From NCBI RefSeq assembly GCF_001956315.1, contig NZ_KV887142.1, positions 1 through 33,122 on the forward strand: a stretch of DNA of 33,122 nt. Direction: 5' to 3'. This document shows, piece by piece, positions 23,243-32,794 of this stretch. The position numbers and the translations under genes are program-made. This stretch comes from Sphingomonas montana (GTDB lineage: Bacteria > Pseudomonadota > Alphaproteobacteria > Sphingomonadales > Sphingomonadaceae). The notes beneath the pieces are model-generated. The model saw nothing but the letters and a program-made list of their open reading frames with translations. It was not told the origin of the DNA and did not search any database. The first letter of the stretch is position 1, and each line of letters opens with the position of its first letter.

Positions 23243-24841
23243 TCAGGCCGCCGCGAACTGGTTCATCGTGTTGTCCGCGCCGCCCGCCTTCAGCGCCGCC
23301 TCGCCCGCGAAATATTCCTTGTGGTCGTCGCCGATGTCGGACCCGGACATGTTCTGATGCTTCACGCAGGCGATCCCCTCGCGGATCTCGCGCCGCTGCA
23401 CGCCCTTGACATAGCCGAGCATACCCGCCGCGCCGAAATACTCCTTGGCCAGATTGTCGGTCGACAGCGCCGCGGTATGATAGGTCGGCAGCGTGATGAG
23501 GTGGTGGAATATCCCCGCCCGCTTCGCGCTGTCCGCCTGGAATGTCCGGATCCGCTCGTCCGCCTCGTCGCCCAGCGGCGTTCCGTCATAATCGACGCTC
23601 ATCAGCCGCCCCCTGTCATACGCCGCCATGTCGCGGCCTTCCGCCGTCCAGTTGTCATACACCTGCTGGCGGAAGTTCAGCGTCCAGTTGAACGACGGCG
23701 AGTTGTTGTAGACCAGCTTGGCGTCCGGCACGACCGCGCGGATCCGGTCGACCATTCCGGCGATCTGTTCGATGTGCGGCTTCTCCGTCTCGATCCACAA
23801 CAGGTCGGCGCCGTGCTGCAACGACGTGATGCAATCCAGCACGCAGCGGTCCTCGCCGGTCCCGGCGCGGAACTGGTACAGGTTGCTCGCCAGCCGCTTC
23901 GGCCGCATCAGCCGGCCGTCGCGGTTGATCAGCACGTCGCCGCTGCGGCTCGTCTCCGCGGTCACCGGTTCGCAGTCCAGGAAACTGTTATACTGGTCCC
24001 CCAGGTCGCCCGGTGCATGGCTGATCGCGATCTGCTTGGTCAGGCCGGCGCCCAGCGAGTCCGTGCGGGTGACGATGATCCCGTCCTCCACACCCAGTTC
24101 CAGAAAGGCGTAACGGCAGGCCCGGACCTTCGCCAGGAAATCCTCGTGCGGCACGGTCACCTTGCCGTCCTGATGGCCGCACTGCTTCTCGTCGCTCACC
24201 TGGTTCTCGATCTGCAGCGCGCAGGCCCCGGCCTCGATCATCTTGCGCGCCAGCAGATACGTCGCCTCCGCATTGCCGAAGCCCGCATCGATGTCGGCGA
24301 TGATCGGCACCACATGCGTCTGATGGTTCTCGATCGCCGCCAGCACCTGCTTCTCGCGCAGTTGGTCGCCCGCCGCGCGCGCCGCATCCACGTCGCGGAA
24401 CAGCATGCCCAGTTCGCGCGCATCGGCCTGCCGCAAAAAGGTGTAGAGTTCCGCGATCAACGCCGGCACGCTGGTCTTCTCGTGCATCGACTGGTCCGGC
24501 AACGGTCCGAATTCGGACCGCAGCGCCGCGATCATCCAGCCGGACAGGTACAAATAACGCCGCTCGGTCGACCCGAAATGTTTCTTGATGGCGATCATCT
24601 TCTGCTGCCCGATGAACCCGTGCCAGCAGCCCAGCGACTGGGTGTAGGCGGTCGGATCGGCATCATAGGCGGCCATGTCGCGCCGCATGATCCCGGCGGT
24701 GTAGCGCGCGATGTCCAGCCCGGTCCTGAACCGGTTCTGCGTCCGCATGCGCGCAACCGCCTCCCCATCGATCCCGTCCCAGCTGCCGCCCTGCGCGGCG
24801 ATCCGCCGGTCCATGTCGGCGATATCGGTCTGGTAAGGCAT
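23243..24841 (-). CDS. aceA: Isocitrate lyase
   Basis: A 532-residue enzyme of the long bacterial class, splitting isocitrate to glyoxylate and succinate. The active-site loop reads DEKQCGHQDGK, with the catalytic Cys; the more common form is KKCGH, but KQCGH with this surrounding sequence is normal for the Pseudomonas-type subgroup. The IIADIDAGFGNAEATYLLA segment binds Mg and QYNSFLD and NNSPSFNW are typical. ATG 24841 follows GAGGATG. No malate synthase gene is in the window. It is needed for growth on acetate and fatty acids. Confidence 0.95.
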   Translation of the reverse strand: MPYQTDIADMDRRIAAQGGSWDGIDGEAVARMRTQNRFRTGLDIARYTAGIMRRDMAAYDADPTAYTQSLGCWHGFIGQQKMIAIKKHFGSTERRYLYLSGWMIAALRSEFGPLPDQSMHEKTSVPALIAELYTFLRQADARELGMLFRDVDAARAAGDQLREKQVLAAIENHQTHVVPIIADIDAGFGNAEATYLLARKMIEAGACALQIENQVSDEKQCGHQDGKVTVPHEDFLAKVRACRYAFLELGVEDGIIVTRTDSLGAGLTKQIAISHAPGDLGDQYNSFLDCEPVTAETSRSGDVLINRDGRLMRPKRLASNLYQFRAGTGEDRCVLDCITSLQHGADLLWIETEKPHIEQIAGMVDRIRAVVPDAKLVYNNSPSFNWTLNFRQQVYDNWTAEGRDMAAYDRGRLMSVDYDGTPLGDEADERIRTFQADSAKRAGIFHHLITLPTYHTAALSTDNLAKEYFGAAGMLGYVKGVQRREIREGIACVKHQNMSGSDIGDDHKEYFAGEAALKAGGADNTMNQFAAA

Positions 24842-24944
24842 TGCGGCATCCTCATGATCGGTTGTTATGCCGATCCTTGTATGCAGCTCCCACAGGTTAA
24901 GGGACGGGTTTTCGAGCGTCCTGCGGTCGTCAGGTACGCGTCAC

Positions 24945-24978
24945 GGATCCCAGCCTGTCATTCCGTCATGATTATGAC
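24945..24978. repeat. Remnant of palindromic repeat
   Basis: GGATCCCAGCCTGTCATTCC (24945-24964) joins pieces of the repeat family but has no partner arm. It is followed by a small hairpin, GTCAT-GATT-ATGAC (24965-24978). It lies upstream of the isocitrate lyase gene, near the phospholipase stop. Confidence 0.4.
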
Positions 24979-24985
24979 AACCCGA

Positions 24986-26191
24986 TCAGCGGACGAACCC
25001 GACGCCGATCCGCACCCGCGTCTGCCGCTTGGTATAGTCGAGCAGGTTCTCGCCATAACCGGCGAACGCCTGCCCGAAGACATAGAGGTTCAGGTCGCTC
25101 GCCACGATCCGGGCGAGCGGGTAGGACAGCAGCGCGTCGATCGACGCCCGGCCGGACTGGAACGCGACGTTCGTCGTCGTGCTCAGCCGCCAGCCGTCGA
25201 CCTGGCCGACCTCGGCGAACAGGCCCGTATTGCCGCGATACCGCTTGATCTGCGGATTGTCTTCCAGGCTGCCGACGTAGAACCAGGCACGCGGCCCCAC
25301 CGTCACCACCATGTCGCCGATCCGCGTCGTGGCCTGCGGCTGGACGTAGACCGTGTTGATCGACCGCGAGTCGAGTCCGTCGCGACCGTTCGATTCGTGG
25401 CGGATCCCCGCCTGCCCGCCCAGGACGATCCGGTCGGTGACCGCCGCGGCCGGCACTAGGTAGAACAGTTCGGGCCGATATTCGACGTTGCGGAACGGGG
25501 ACGATTTCTTGCCCAGGTTCCAGAACAGCCGCTGGGTATAGCCGAAATGCAGGCCGTTCTCCGCCGGGGCGTCCCCGCCCACCGCGCCCGCCGCGCCGAA
25601 CAGCTGATATTTGAACCCGATCTGGATACGCGCGTCGGTGTTCGTCCCCGGCCCGTACACGCCGTAGATCGGGCCATAGGTCGACAGATTGCCCAGGAAG
25701 GCGTTGCCGGTCTCCGGCTTGGCGGACGGCGCCTCGACCGCGTCGGCGACGATCACCGGGGCCGCCAGCGCCTGTGCCGACGATGCGGGCGCCGTCGCGG
25801 CGGCGTTCACCGCGAACGCGTATCCGCCGACGCTGCCGGGTTCCAGCGCCAGCGTCGCCACGCCCGCGCCCATCGTATCGACCGGCAGGGCAAGCCGGTA
25901 GCGCGCCTGCACATAGCCGCGCCCGCCTGCCGGCCCACCTGTCTCCGTATCCGCGCCGGCACGCACCAGCGTCACCGCCTGCCGCGCGCCGCCGCGGATC
26001 AGCTCCGCCCCGATCCGTTCGGGCAGGCGTGCCGTGCCGTCCAGCACCGTGATCTCGACGATCCGGCTGCCCGCGTCCGCACCCGGCATCACTGCACTCA
26101 CGATCCGCTGCGGCTGCGACTGTGCGGTCACCGCGACCGGCGCGGCCGCGAGCAGAAGGAGGGACAGCAGGCGGAACGACTGGAGCATCAT
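24986..26191 (-). CDS. pldA: Outer-membrane phospholipase A, extended N-terminus
   Basis: A 401-residue outer-membrane phospholipase A1 (OMPLA family). The catalytic region is intact: RHESNGRDGLDSRSINTVY has the His and Ser of the active site and the downstream Asn. The preceding YRPELFYLVP and following TTRIGDMVV strands are barrel strands, and it ends in GVGFVR. A signal peptide (MLQSFRLLSLLLLAAAPVAVTA-Q) is followed by about 140 residues that E. coli OMPLA (289 residues) does not have, ending in an Ala-rich linker. The start ATG-ATG at 26191 has no strong ribosome binding site. OMPLA acts when the outer membrane is disturbed; the extra domain has no known role. Confidence 0.87.
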   Translation of the reverse strand: MMLQSFRLLSLLLLAAAPVAVTAQSQPQRIVSAVMPGADAGSRIVEITVLDGTARLPERIGAELIRGGARQAVTLVRAGADTETGGPAGGRGYVQARYRLALPVDTMGAGVATLALEPGSVGGYAFAVNAAATAPASSAQALAAPVIVADAVEAPSAKPETGNAFLGNLSTYGPIYGVYGPGTNTDARIQIGFKYQLFGAAGAVGGDAPAENGLHFGYTQRLFWNLGKKSSPFRNVEYRPELFYLVPAAAVTDRIVLGGQAGIRHESNGRDGLDSRSINTVYVQPQATTRIGDMVVTVGPRAWFYVGSLEDNPQIKRYRGNTGLFAEVGQVDGWRLSTTTNVAFQSGRASIDALLSYPLARIVASDLNLYVFGQAFAGYGENLLDYTKRQTRVRIGVGFVR

Positions 26192-26257
26192 GCGGGCGCT
26201 ATGGGCCGATCGCGCCCGATCGACCAGCCCGTTCGCACCGCCGCCCCCGATCGCGCA

Positions 26258-27061
26258 TCACCGTTCCGCACGGTCCATCGGCGCGACCAGCCGGCGATAT
26301 TCCGCCTCGGCATAGCCATAGGTTTCGCCCGCCATCGCCTCCAGCCGCGCCCGGTCGGCGATCACCACCCGCCCGCGCAGGCCGCGGATCGCATGGTCGC
26401 CCTCCAGCATGTGCAGCGCGTCCGTCACGCTCGCCCGCCGCACGCCCAGCATGATGCTCAACTCCTCATGCGTCAGCACGATCTCGTCCCCGGCGATCCT
26501 GTCATGATACAGCAGCAGCCAGCGCGCCGTCCGCCGTTCCACCGGATGGATCAGGTTCGATACGATCGTGCGGCTCATCTGCAGCATGAAATTGCCAGCA
26601 AAACGCAGCATCAGCCCGCGCAGCGTCGCACTGTCCGCCACCGCGCGCAGCATCGGTTCCGCACCGATCCGGATCGCGGTGCTGTTCTCCGCGCGCACCG
26701 TCACCTCATGCTGCCAGCGGTCGCCCCCCATCAGCAACGGCCAGCCGACGAACCCCTCGCGACCGACGAGCCCGACGGCCAGCTGCCGTCCGTCGTCCAG
26801 CACGTCCAGGAACCCGGCGATCGCGCCTTCCAGGAAACACACCGTCTCGATCGGCTGGCCGACTTGCGCCAGCGTCGCGTTCACCACCAGCGGCACCCGT
26901 TCAAGATGCGGCTGCAACAGCGCGAAGTCGGCGGGCGACAGCGACCGCAGCAATGCGTTGCGTGTTCCCGCCTGCGTGATCGGCACCGGCCGCGTGCCCG
27001 GCTGCATGCCGTCCGGGGCGGCCCCGCGGGGCAGTTCGGCGGTCGATACAGGTTGGGCCAT
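26258..27061 (-). CDS. Crp/Fnr family regulator
   Basis: A 267-residue regulator. Residues about 40-165 form the cyclic-nucleotide-binding-type beta barrel (FLEGAIAGFLDVLDDGRQLAVGLVGREGFVGWP), and the C-terminus is a winged helix (LTHEELSIMLGVRRASVTDALHML, about 195-220). I see no Cys cluster like that of Fnr, and the glycine-rich nucleotide pocket is not the canonical RTAxV form, so the ligand is unclear. The ATG at 27061 has no ribosome binding site; CTAGAC just upstream could be a -10 for a leaderless transcript. Targets are unknown. Confidence 0.85.
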   Translation of the reverse strand: MAQPVSTAELPRGAAPDGMQPGTRPVPITQAGTRNALLRSLSPADFALLQPHLERVPLVVNATLAQVGQPIETVCFLEGAIAGFLDVLDDGRQLAVGLVGREGFVGWPLLMGGDRWQHEVTVRAENSTAIRIGAEPMLRAVADSATLRGLMLRFAGNFMLQMSRTIVSNLIHPVERRTARWLLLYHDRIAGDEIVLTHEELSIMLGVRRASVTDALHMLEGDHAIRGLRGRVVIADRARLEAMAGETYGYAEAEYRRLVAPMDRAER

Positions 27062-27248
27062 GGCCCGGTCTAGGCAGCATCGCGACCGCGCGCCAGCCTC
27101 CGTCCGTCGCGATCCATACGACCAACGGCTTGGCACGGCCACGACCATGGCCGGAACGCATCACGGCCAGCCCGACCCACCTCACGACCGCCCACGTTGC
27201 CCTCGTCTCCCTACCCCCGTCACGCTCATCGAGCAAAACGGCACAGAA

Positions 27249-27285
27249 AAGCCCCTTCCTCTTCAGGGGGGATAGGGGTGGGGGG
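27249..27285. repeat. G-rich intergenic repeat with hairpin
   Basis: CCCCTTCC and a G-run flank TCTTCA, followed by GATAGGGGTGGGG. It resembles the repeat at 11852. The rest of the gap between the regulator and the DUF488 gene (27062-27337) shows nothing else I can name. Confidence 0.4.
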
Positions 27286-27337
27286 CAACGTGGCCGGTCA
27301 TCCCGGACCTTTTCACGGAACCGCGCGTCCTCCCTCC

Positions 27338-27796
27338 GTGACCGACCCGACCAAGCCCTCCGCCCTGCGCATCTGGACGATCGGCTATGAAGGCGCGACC
27401 CAGGCCGAACTGGTCGCGACCCTCACCGCCGCCGGTGTCGAAACGCTGATCGACGTCCGTGCCGTCCCGCTCTCCCGCCGCCCGGGCTTCTCCAAGAACG
27501 TGCTGGCTGCGGGATTGAAGGAGGCCGGCATCGGCTACCTGCTGCTGAAGGCGCTCGGCACGCCACCCGAAGGACGCGAAGCCGCGCGCAAGGGCCGCCA
27601 CGATGTCCTCGAACGCGTCTATGCCGGCCAGCTCGAACTGCCCGAGGCGATGGTCGCCGCCGCGCAGATGCTGGAGGAAGCCGCCGCGCGGCCGTCCGCG
27701 CTGCTCTGCTTCGAACGCGATCCGAAGGGCTGCCACCGTTCGATCCTCATTGCCCGTACCGCGCCGCATGCGGACGTCGTTGACCTGTTCGTTTGA
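27338..27796 (+). CDS. DUF488 family protein
   Basis: A 152-residue protein of the DUF488 family. It shows IWTIGYEGATQAELVATL at the N-terminus, the VRAVPLSRRPGFSKNVLA block, and LLCFERDPKGCHRSILIA at the C-terminus, where the Cys-His pair is conserved in the family. The function is not established. I start at GTG 27338; an ATG at 27197 would add about 47 residues of low-complexity sequence that runs through a repeat. No ribosome binding site precedes the GTG. Two small ORFs follow with gaps of 96 and 19 bases and may be co-transcribed. Confidence 0.85.
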   Translation: MTDPTKPSALRIWTIGYEGATQAELVATLTAAGVETLIDVRAVPLSRRPGFSKNVLAAGLKEAGIGYLLLKALGTPPEGREAARKGRHDVLERVYAGQLELPEAMVAAAQMLEEAAARPSALLCFERDPKGCHRSILIARTAPHADVVDLFV

Positions 27797-27892
27797 TCCG
27801 CCGCCACGATGGAGACGATGCCGGCCCGGCGCGTTGAGACCCCCGAATCCGCACCCGCACCGCCCGAATTCGCCACAGTTGAGGAAGCGACC

Positions 27893-28186
27893 ATGACCGA
27901 ACCCGAATGGACCCGGATGGACCTGGACCTGATCCACAGCATGGTCGAGGGCGGCGGCACCACCGAACAGATTGCCCGCCGGCTCGGCCGGACGGAGGCC
28001 GATATCGACGCGATCCTGCCGACCGCGCTCGCCCGCGACAGCGCGGTTCCGGTGCAGGATGCCGGTCACGGCGCCAACAAATGGTTCGGTGCGGACGAGG
28101 AAGGCGACGTCCCGCCCCCCACCGGCCGCCCGCTCGACGATCCCGCCGCCTGGGTCCACACCGACGATTCAAACCCTACCCGCTGA
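27893..28186 (+). CDS. Small acidic hypothetical protein
   Basis: A 97-residue acidic protein. ATG 27893 has GAGGAA at good spacing; the frame also begins at 27809 without one. Residues about 6-45 (DLDLIHSMVEGGGTTEQIARRLGRTEADIDAIL) have the pattern of a helix-turn-helix, and the tail is acidic with no clear fold (DAGHGANKWFGADEEGD). I do not recognise a family. The following gene starts 19 bases later. Confidence 0.65.
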   Translation: MTEPEWTRMDLDLIHSMVEGGGTTEQIARRLGRTEADIDAILPTALARDSAVPVQDAGHGANKWFGADEEGDVPPPTGRPLDDPAAWVHTDDSNPTR

Positions 28187-28205
28187 CCTTCCGAAGGACA
28201 CCCCT

Positions 28206-28445
28206 ATGCCCGATACCGACACGCATCCGACCGACCCGATCGTCGAGGCCCGCCAGCGCGAAATCGCGACCGAACATGTCGTGTTCAAGATGCTGCAATA
28301 TGTGGAGGCCGCCCATCCTGGCCTGCTCGACACGATCGAAGCCAGCCTCGATCATCTCGGCGACCATGCCAAGGACGACACCAAGGACGACGCCGCCGTC
28401 CGCCGCATCGCCCAGCGCATGATCGACAGCGCGCGCGCCTCCTGA
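28206..28445 (+). CDS. Small hypothetical helical protein
   Basis: A 79-residue protein. GAAGGA lies seven bases before ATG 28206. The sequence is mostly amphipathic helix, with EARQREIATEHVVFKMLQYV then LLDTIEASLDHLGDHA, and no cysteine. It follows the preceding small gene after 19 bases in the same direction, so the two are probably one operon. No family is recognised; it could be a small partner or regulator of its neighbours. Confidence 0.65.
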   Translation: MPDTDTHPTDPIVEARQREIATEHVVFKMLQYVEAAHPGLLDTIEASLDHLGDHAKDDTKDDAAVRRIAQRMIDSARAS

Positions 28446-28512
28446 CGCGCGCCGGATCGACCCGACGCAAAGCCGACGCCCGATTCCACCCCGGTCAGCT
28501 TAACCCCAAACC

Positions 28513-28602
28513 GTCATCCCGGTGAAAGCCGGGATCTCCCGCCGGTAAGGCGCACACCCCCAGCCAAAGGGAGATCCCGGCCCCGGCCTGTCCCGGAACG
28601 AC
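28513..28602. repeat. Composite palindromic element, about 90 bp
   Basis: The left unit is GTCATCCCGG-TGAAAG-CCGGG (28513-28533). GGGATCTCCC (28531-28540) and its inverse GGGAGATCCC (28569-28578) form the inner arms, with 28 bases between. The right unit is degenerate and ends in GGAACGAC. Size and plan match the element at 23106. It lies between two converging genes. Confidence 0.7.
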
Positions 28603-28644
28603 GGACGGTCCCGATCAAGGACGACGAATTTCCGGCAGACGTAC

Positions 28645-29178
28645 TCACCCGGCCCGCGCCACGGCCTCTCTATACGCCGCATCGGCGGCCGCCCGAACTT
28701 CCTCCAACGCGGCAAGCTCGGTCGCCTGGCGTTTCCGCAACGCGCGATACTGGGCCTCCAGCGTGCGGATCTTCGTCTGCAACGCCTCGGCCGCCACCGC
28801 GTGGGCGCTCTCCGTCGCCGCGAATGCCGCTTCCGCCTTGTCCAGCGCTCCGCGGTCCGGCGGGGGCTTGGCCGCCTTGCGCTTCGCGACCCGCGGGGCC
28901 GCGTCGTCCTCCGCATCCGCTGGCCGCGCCCGGCTTGCCTTCGTCTTCGGCAATGCCGCGATCTGCTCGTCCCGCGTACCGCGCGACCGGCGCACCACCG
29001 TCCCGGGATCGGCCAGCGGCGCCGCACACAGCGCGGGATCGTCCACCAACTCCGCCATCCCGCGCGCGAACAGGTCGCGCGTGCTGCCCCACGCCGCCAG
29101 CGCCGCCTTCTTGCTGGGCGCCGCGACATAGGCATCGTCGAACCCGATCGCGGTCCGATAGACCTTCAGCTTCGCCAT
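28645..29178 (-). CDS. Coiled-coil hypothetical protein
   Basis: A 177-residue soluble protein. ATG 29178 follows GGAGGTG. The first 60 residues (LKVYRTAIGFDDAYVAAPSKKAALAAWGS) look like a small folded domain; residues 70-110 are basic and Ala/Lys-rich; residues about 115-175 are a predicted coiled coil (EAAFAATESAHAVAAEALQTKIRTLEAQYRALRKRQATELAALEEVRAA). Such proteins are sometimes named TolA-like because of composition alone. There is no membrane span, so that name would be misleading. Its neighbour upstream is a threonine-synthase-like gene, 94 bases away. Confidence 0.72.
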   Translation of the reverse strand: MAKLKVYRTAIGFDDAYVAAPSKKAALAAWGSTRDLFARGMAELVDDPALCAAPLADPGTVVRRSRGTRDEQIAALPKTKASRARPADAEDDAAPRVAKRKAAKPPPDRGALDKAEAAFAATESAHAVAAEALQTKIRTLEAQYRALRKRQATELAALEEVRAAADAAYREAVARAG

Positions 29179-29199
29179 GTCCGCACCACCTCCACGCCC

Positions 29200-29266
29200 C
29201 CCGGCGCAGGCCGGGCCCAGGCGCAACTGTTTCACCTCGGCCCGACCTCCTCCGCCGGGGAACGAC
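29200..29266. repeat. Degenerate palindromic repeat at gene boundary
   Basis: CCCGG-CGCAGG-CCGGG (29200-29215) has the same core as the repeat at 93, and the distal end reads GGGGAACGAC, like the end of the 28513 composite. The inner arms are not clearly inverted. It fills the gap between the coiled-coil gene and the threonine-synthase-like gene. Confidence 0.4.
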
Positions 29267-29272
29267 GAGGTC

Positions 29273-30514
<1,242 letters not shown>

Positions 30515-30595
30515 GCTGGATTCCTCGTCGCTACGGTCGGCCGAGTAACGCCCCGAACCCTTCCCGGTCGCATCGTACGTATCCCGACCGCTCAC

Positions 30596-30621
30596 GTCAT
30601 CCCGGTCTGCGCCCGGGTTAC
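30596..30621. repeat. REP-like palindrome in divergent gap
   Basis: GTCATCCCGG, then TCTGCGC, then CCGGGTTAC; the outer parts are imperfectly paired. It lies between the threonine-synthase-like gene and the secreted hypothetical gene. Confidence 0.55.
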
Positions 30622-30724
30622 GCAGTTCGTGGCGGAACGATAATATCACCCATCACGGCAACCGCGGCCGGTGCTGGACAACACGCATCGAGTGACCGAA
30701 GCTCTCGATCGGGGGAGAAGGGCG

Positions 30725-31285
30725 ATGGTGTTGCTGTTGGCGCTCATCGCGGGCGCAAGTCCATCCGAGGCGGATCAGCGCCAGGCCCGGATGACGACGT
30801 TGTACGATCAGGTCTGCCTCAGGACCTTTCCGGACGACGCCGCCGTCGTGGCGCTCATGAAGGCCCGCAATGCGCGGGAGCTTACTCCGGACGAGGTAAA
30901 GGTAACGATGCGCGATGATCCGGCACGCGGCTGGGACGTCCACGACGGTGGCGCGACGGTGTGGATCGAGTTCCCGCCTTTCCATGCTTGTTCCGTGCGC
31001 TGGAATACGCCTTCGATCGGCGATCTCAGCGCCTATCGCACCATCGCCAAAGCCTATCAGAGCCGAACGGGTGGCTACACGCCGATCACCCCGATGGAGG
31101 GCGACCAGGGCGATATCCACATCCATGCCGTCGGCGAACAACGCACGCTGCCGGACAAGCGCACCGAATCACTCTTCATATTCGACCAGCACATCACCGA
31201 CCCGAAAAGGCGTGCAGCGGGTGACACAGGCGTGTCACTGCGCTTCGTTCATCAATTCGCACCACCGGAGGAGATGGCGAAATAA
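30725..31285 (+). CDS. Secreted hypothetical protein
   Basis: A 186-residue protein. GGGGGAGAAGG lies just before ATG 30725; an in-frame GTG at 30671 has no such site. The N-terminus MVLLLALIAGASPSEA is a short signal peptide. The mature part has two cysteines (VCLRTFPDD near 30 and HACSVRW near 95) that could form a disulfide in the periplasm. I do not recognise a family. It is divergent from the threonine-synthase-like gene. Confidence 0.75.
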   Translation: MVLLLALIAGASPSEADQRQARMTTLYDQVCLRTFPDDAAVVALMKARNARELTPDEVKVTMRDDPARGWDVHDGGATVWIEFPPFHACSVRWNTPSIGDLSAYRTIAKAYQSRTGGYTPITPMEGDQGDIHIHAVGEQRTLPDKRTESLFIFDQHITDPKRRAAGDTGVSLRFVHQFAPPEEMAK

Positions 31286-31457
31286 CCACGGCGCGCCGCT
31301 CCCGCCCCTTTCCTACTGACGTAGGGCAGAACGCTGCTGCGGGGAACGCAGCGGACGTCAGGTCAAGTTCCGGCCGATCCCGCCGGCCGCAACCCGCGAC
31401 ATACCCTCCCCCAAGCATTCCCATCGACCCGTCACCCGAACGGCCGTATCAGGCGCC
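31286..31457. other. Intergenic stretch with two small hairpins
   Basis: No gene seen. CCTAC-TGAC-GTAGG (31312-31325) and GCTGCG-GGGAA-CGCAGC (31336-31352) are small hairpins that may end the upstream transcript. A weak GTATCA (31446-31451) lies about six bases before the permease ATG. Confidence 0.4.
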
Positions 31458-32783
31458 ATGGCCCCGGCCCCGCCCCCCTCCGGCCGCAGCGCGGGCCTTG
31501 GCCTGTGGACGCTGGTCGCGCTCGTCGTCGGCGACATGATCGGCGCGGGGGTCTACACCACCTCGGGCCTGTCGCTCGGTGCGCTCGGGTCGCGCGGGCT
31601 GGTGATGGCGGGCTGGGCGGTCGCCGGGTTGCTCGCGCTGTGTGGCGCGGCCAGCTACGCCATGCTGGCGCGGCGGCTGACGCAATCGGGCGGCGAATAT
31701 CTCTACCTGCGGCGCGAAATCCATCCCGTCGCGGGCAGCATCGCCGGCTATGTCTCGCTGCTCGCCGGGTTCACCGGGGCGATCGCGTTTGCGGCCGCCA
31801 CCTTCGGCGTCTATGCCCGCGCCGCGGTTCCGGCGCTGGCGGCCATGCCGTCGCAGGCGATCGGCGCCGCCGTGATCGTCGCGGCCGGCCTCGTCCACCT
31901 TGCGCGCACCGGCGCGGGCGCGGCGCTCAACACCGTCATGGTGGTCGTGAAGCTTGTCGCGCTTACCGCCTTCTGCGTCTGGGCCGCAACGCTGATCGGC
32001 GCGCGCCCCGTGCCGGTCCCGCCGGCCCCCGCACCGCCGCCCTTCCGCCTGACCGCGTTCGGCGACGCGCTGGTCTGGATCTCGCTCAGCTATTCCGGGT
32101 TCAACGCCGCCATCTATGTGGCGGGCGAGGCGCGCGACCCCGCCCGCTCCGTGCCACGCGCGATCCTGATCGGCACCGCGCTCACGCTACTGCTGTATCT
32201 GGCGACCAACTTCGCCTTCCTCTACGCCGCGCCCTATGCCGCCATCGCGGGTCAGGCCGACATCGCCGGCCGCGCCGCGTTCGCGCTGGGTGGCCCGCCC
32301 GCCCGCCATGCGGTGGCGGCGCTGATCCTCGTCTCGCTCGCTACCGCAATCCTGTCGATGCTGCTCGCCGGTCCGCGCGTCTATGCGCAGATGGCGCGCG
32401 ACGGCGTGCTGCCGCGCTGGCTGGCCGGCGGCGCGGCGGCACCACCCCGCGCAGCGATCCTGTTCCAGGTGGCGCTCGCGGTCGTCGCCACCGGCATCGC
32501 CTCGCTGCGTGACCTGCTGTCCTATCTCGGCTTCGCGCTGTCGCTCAGCGCCGCGTTCGCGGTGTCGACGCTGTTCGTGCGTCATGTCCGCACCGGCGAA
32601 CGTCCCGCCAGCCGCGCCTATCCGCTCGCACCCGCGCTGTTCGTCGCCGGCACGCTGGCCTGCGGACTGCTCGCCGCGCTGGCGGCACCGTTGCAGTTCG
32701 CGGCCACTGCGGCCACGATCCTGGTCGGGGTCGCCGCCCATCTGCTGCGCAGGCCGGTTGCCGCGCGCGACGCCACCGGCTAG
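31458..32783 (+). CDS. APC superfamily amino acid permease
   Basis: A 441-residue inner-membrane transporter with about 12 spans. TM1 has VGDMIGAGVYTTSG, the unwound glycine-rich segment that binds the substrate amino group. The SLSYSGFNAAIYVAGEARDPARSVPRAI segment matches the TM6 to TM7 signature of the APC family. It probably imports or exchanges an amino acid or amine, with proton coupling. The substrate is not visible. The next gene follows after 11 bases and is likely co-transcribed. Confidence 0.88.
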   Translation: MAPAPPPSGRSAGLGLWTLVALVVGDMIGAGVYTTSGLSLGALGSRGLVMAGWAVAGLLALCGAASYAMLARRLTQSGGEYLYLRREIHPVAGSIAGYVSLLAGFTGAIAFAAATFGVYARAAVPALAAMPSQAIGAAVIVAAGLVHLARTGAGAALNTVMVVVKLVALTAFCVWAATLIGARPVPVPPAPAPPPFRLTAFGDALVWISLSYSGFNAAIYVAGEARDPARSVPRAILIGTALTLLLYLATNFAFLYAAPYAAIAGQADIAGRAAFALGGPPARHAVAALILVSLATAILSMLLAGPRVYAQMARDGVLPRWLAGGAAAPPRAAILFQVALAVVATGIASLRDLLSYLGFALSLSAAFAVSTLFVRHVRTGERPASRAYPLAPALFVAGTLACGLLAALAAPLQFAATAATILVGVAAHLLRRPVAARDATG

Positions 32784-32794
32784 GCGATCCGGCG

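Noticed and set aside
23192-25459. Plus-strand open frame of 755 codons opposite isocitrate lyase
   Set aside because: Shadow of aceA and pldA; no recognisable domain.
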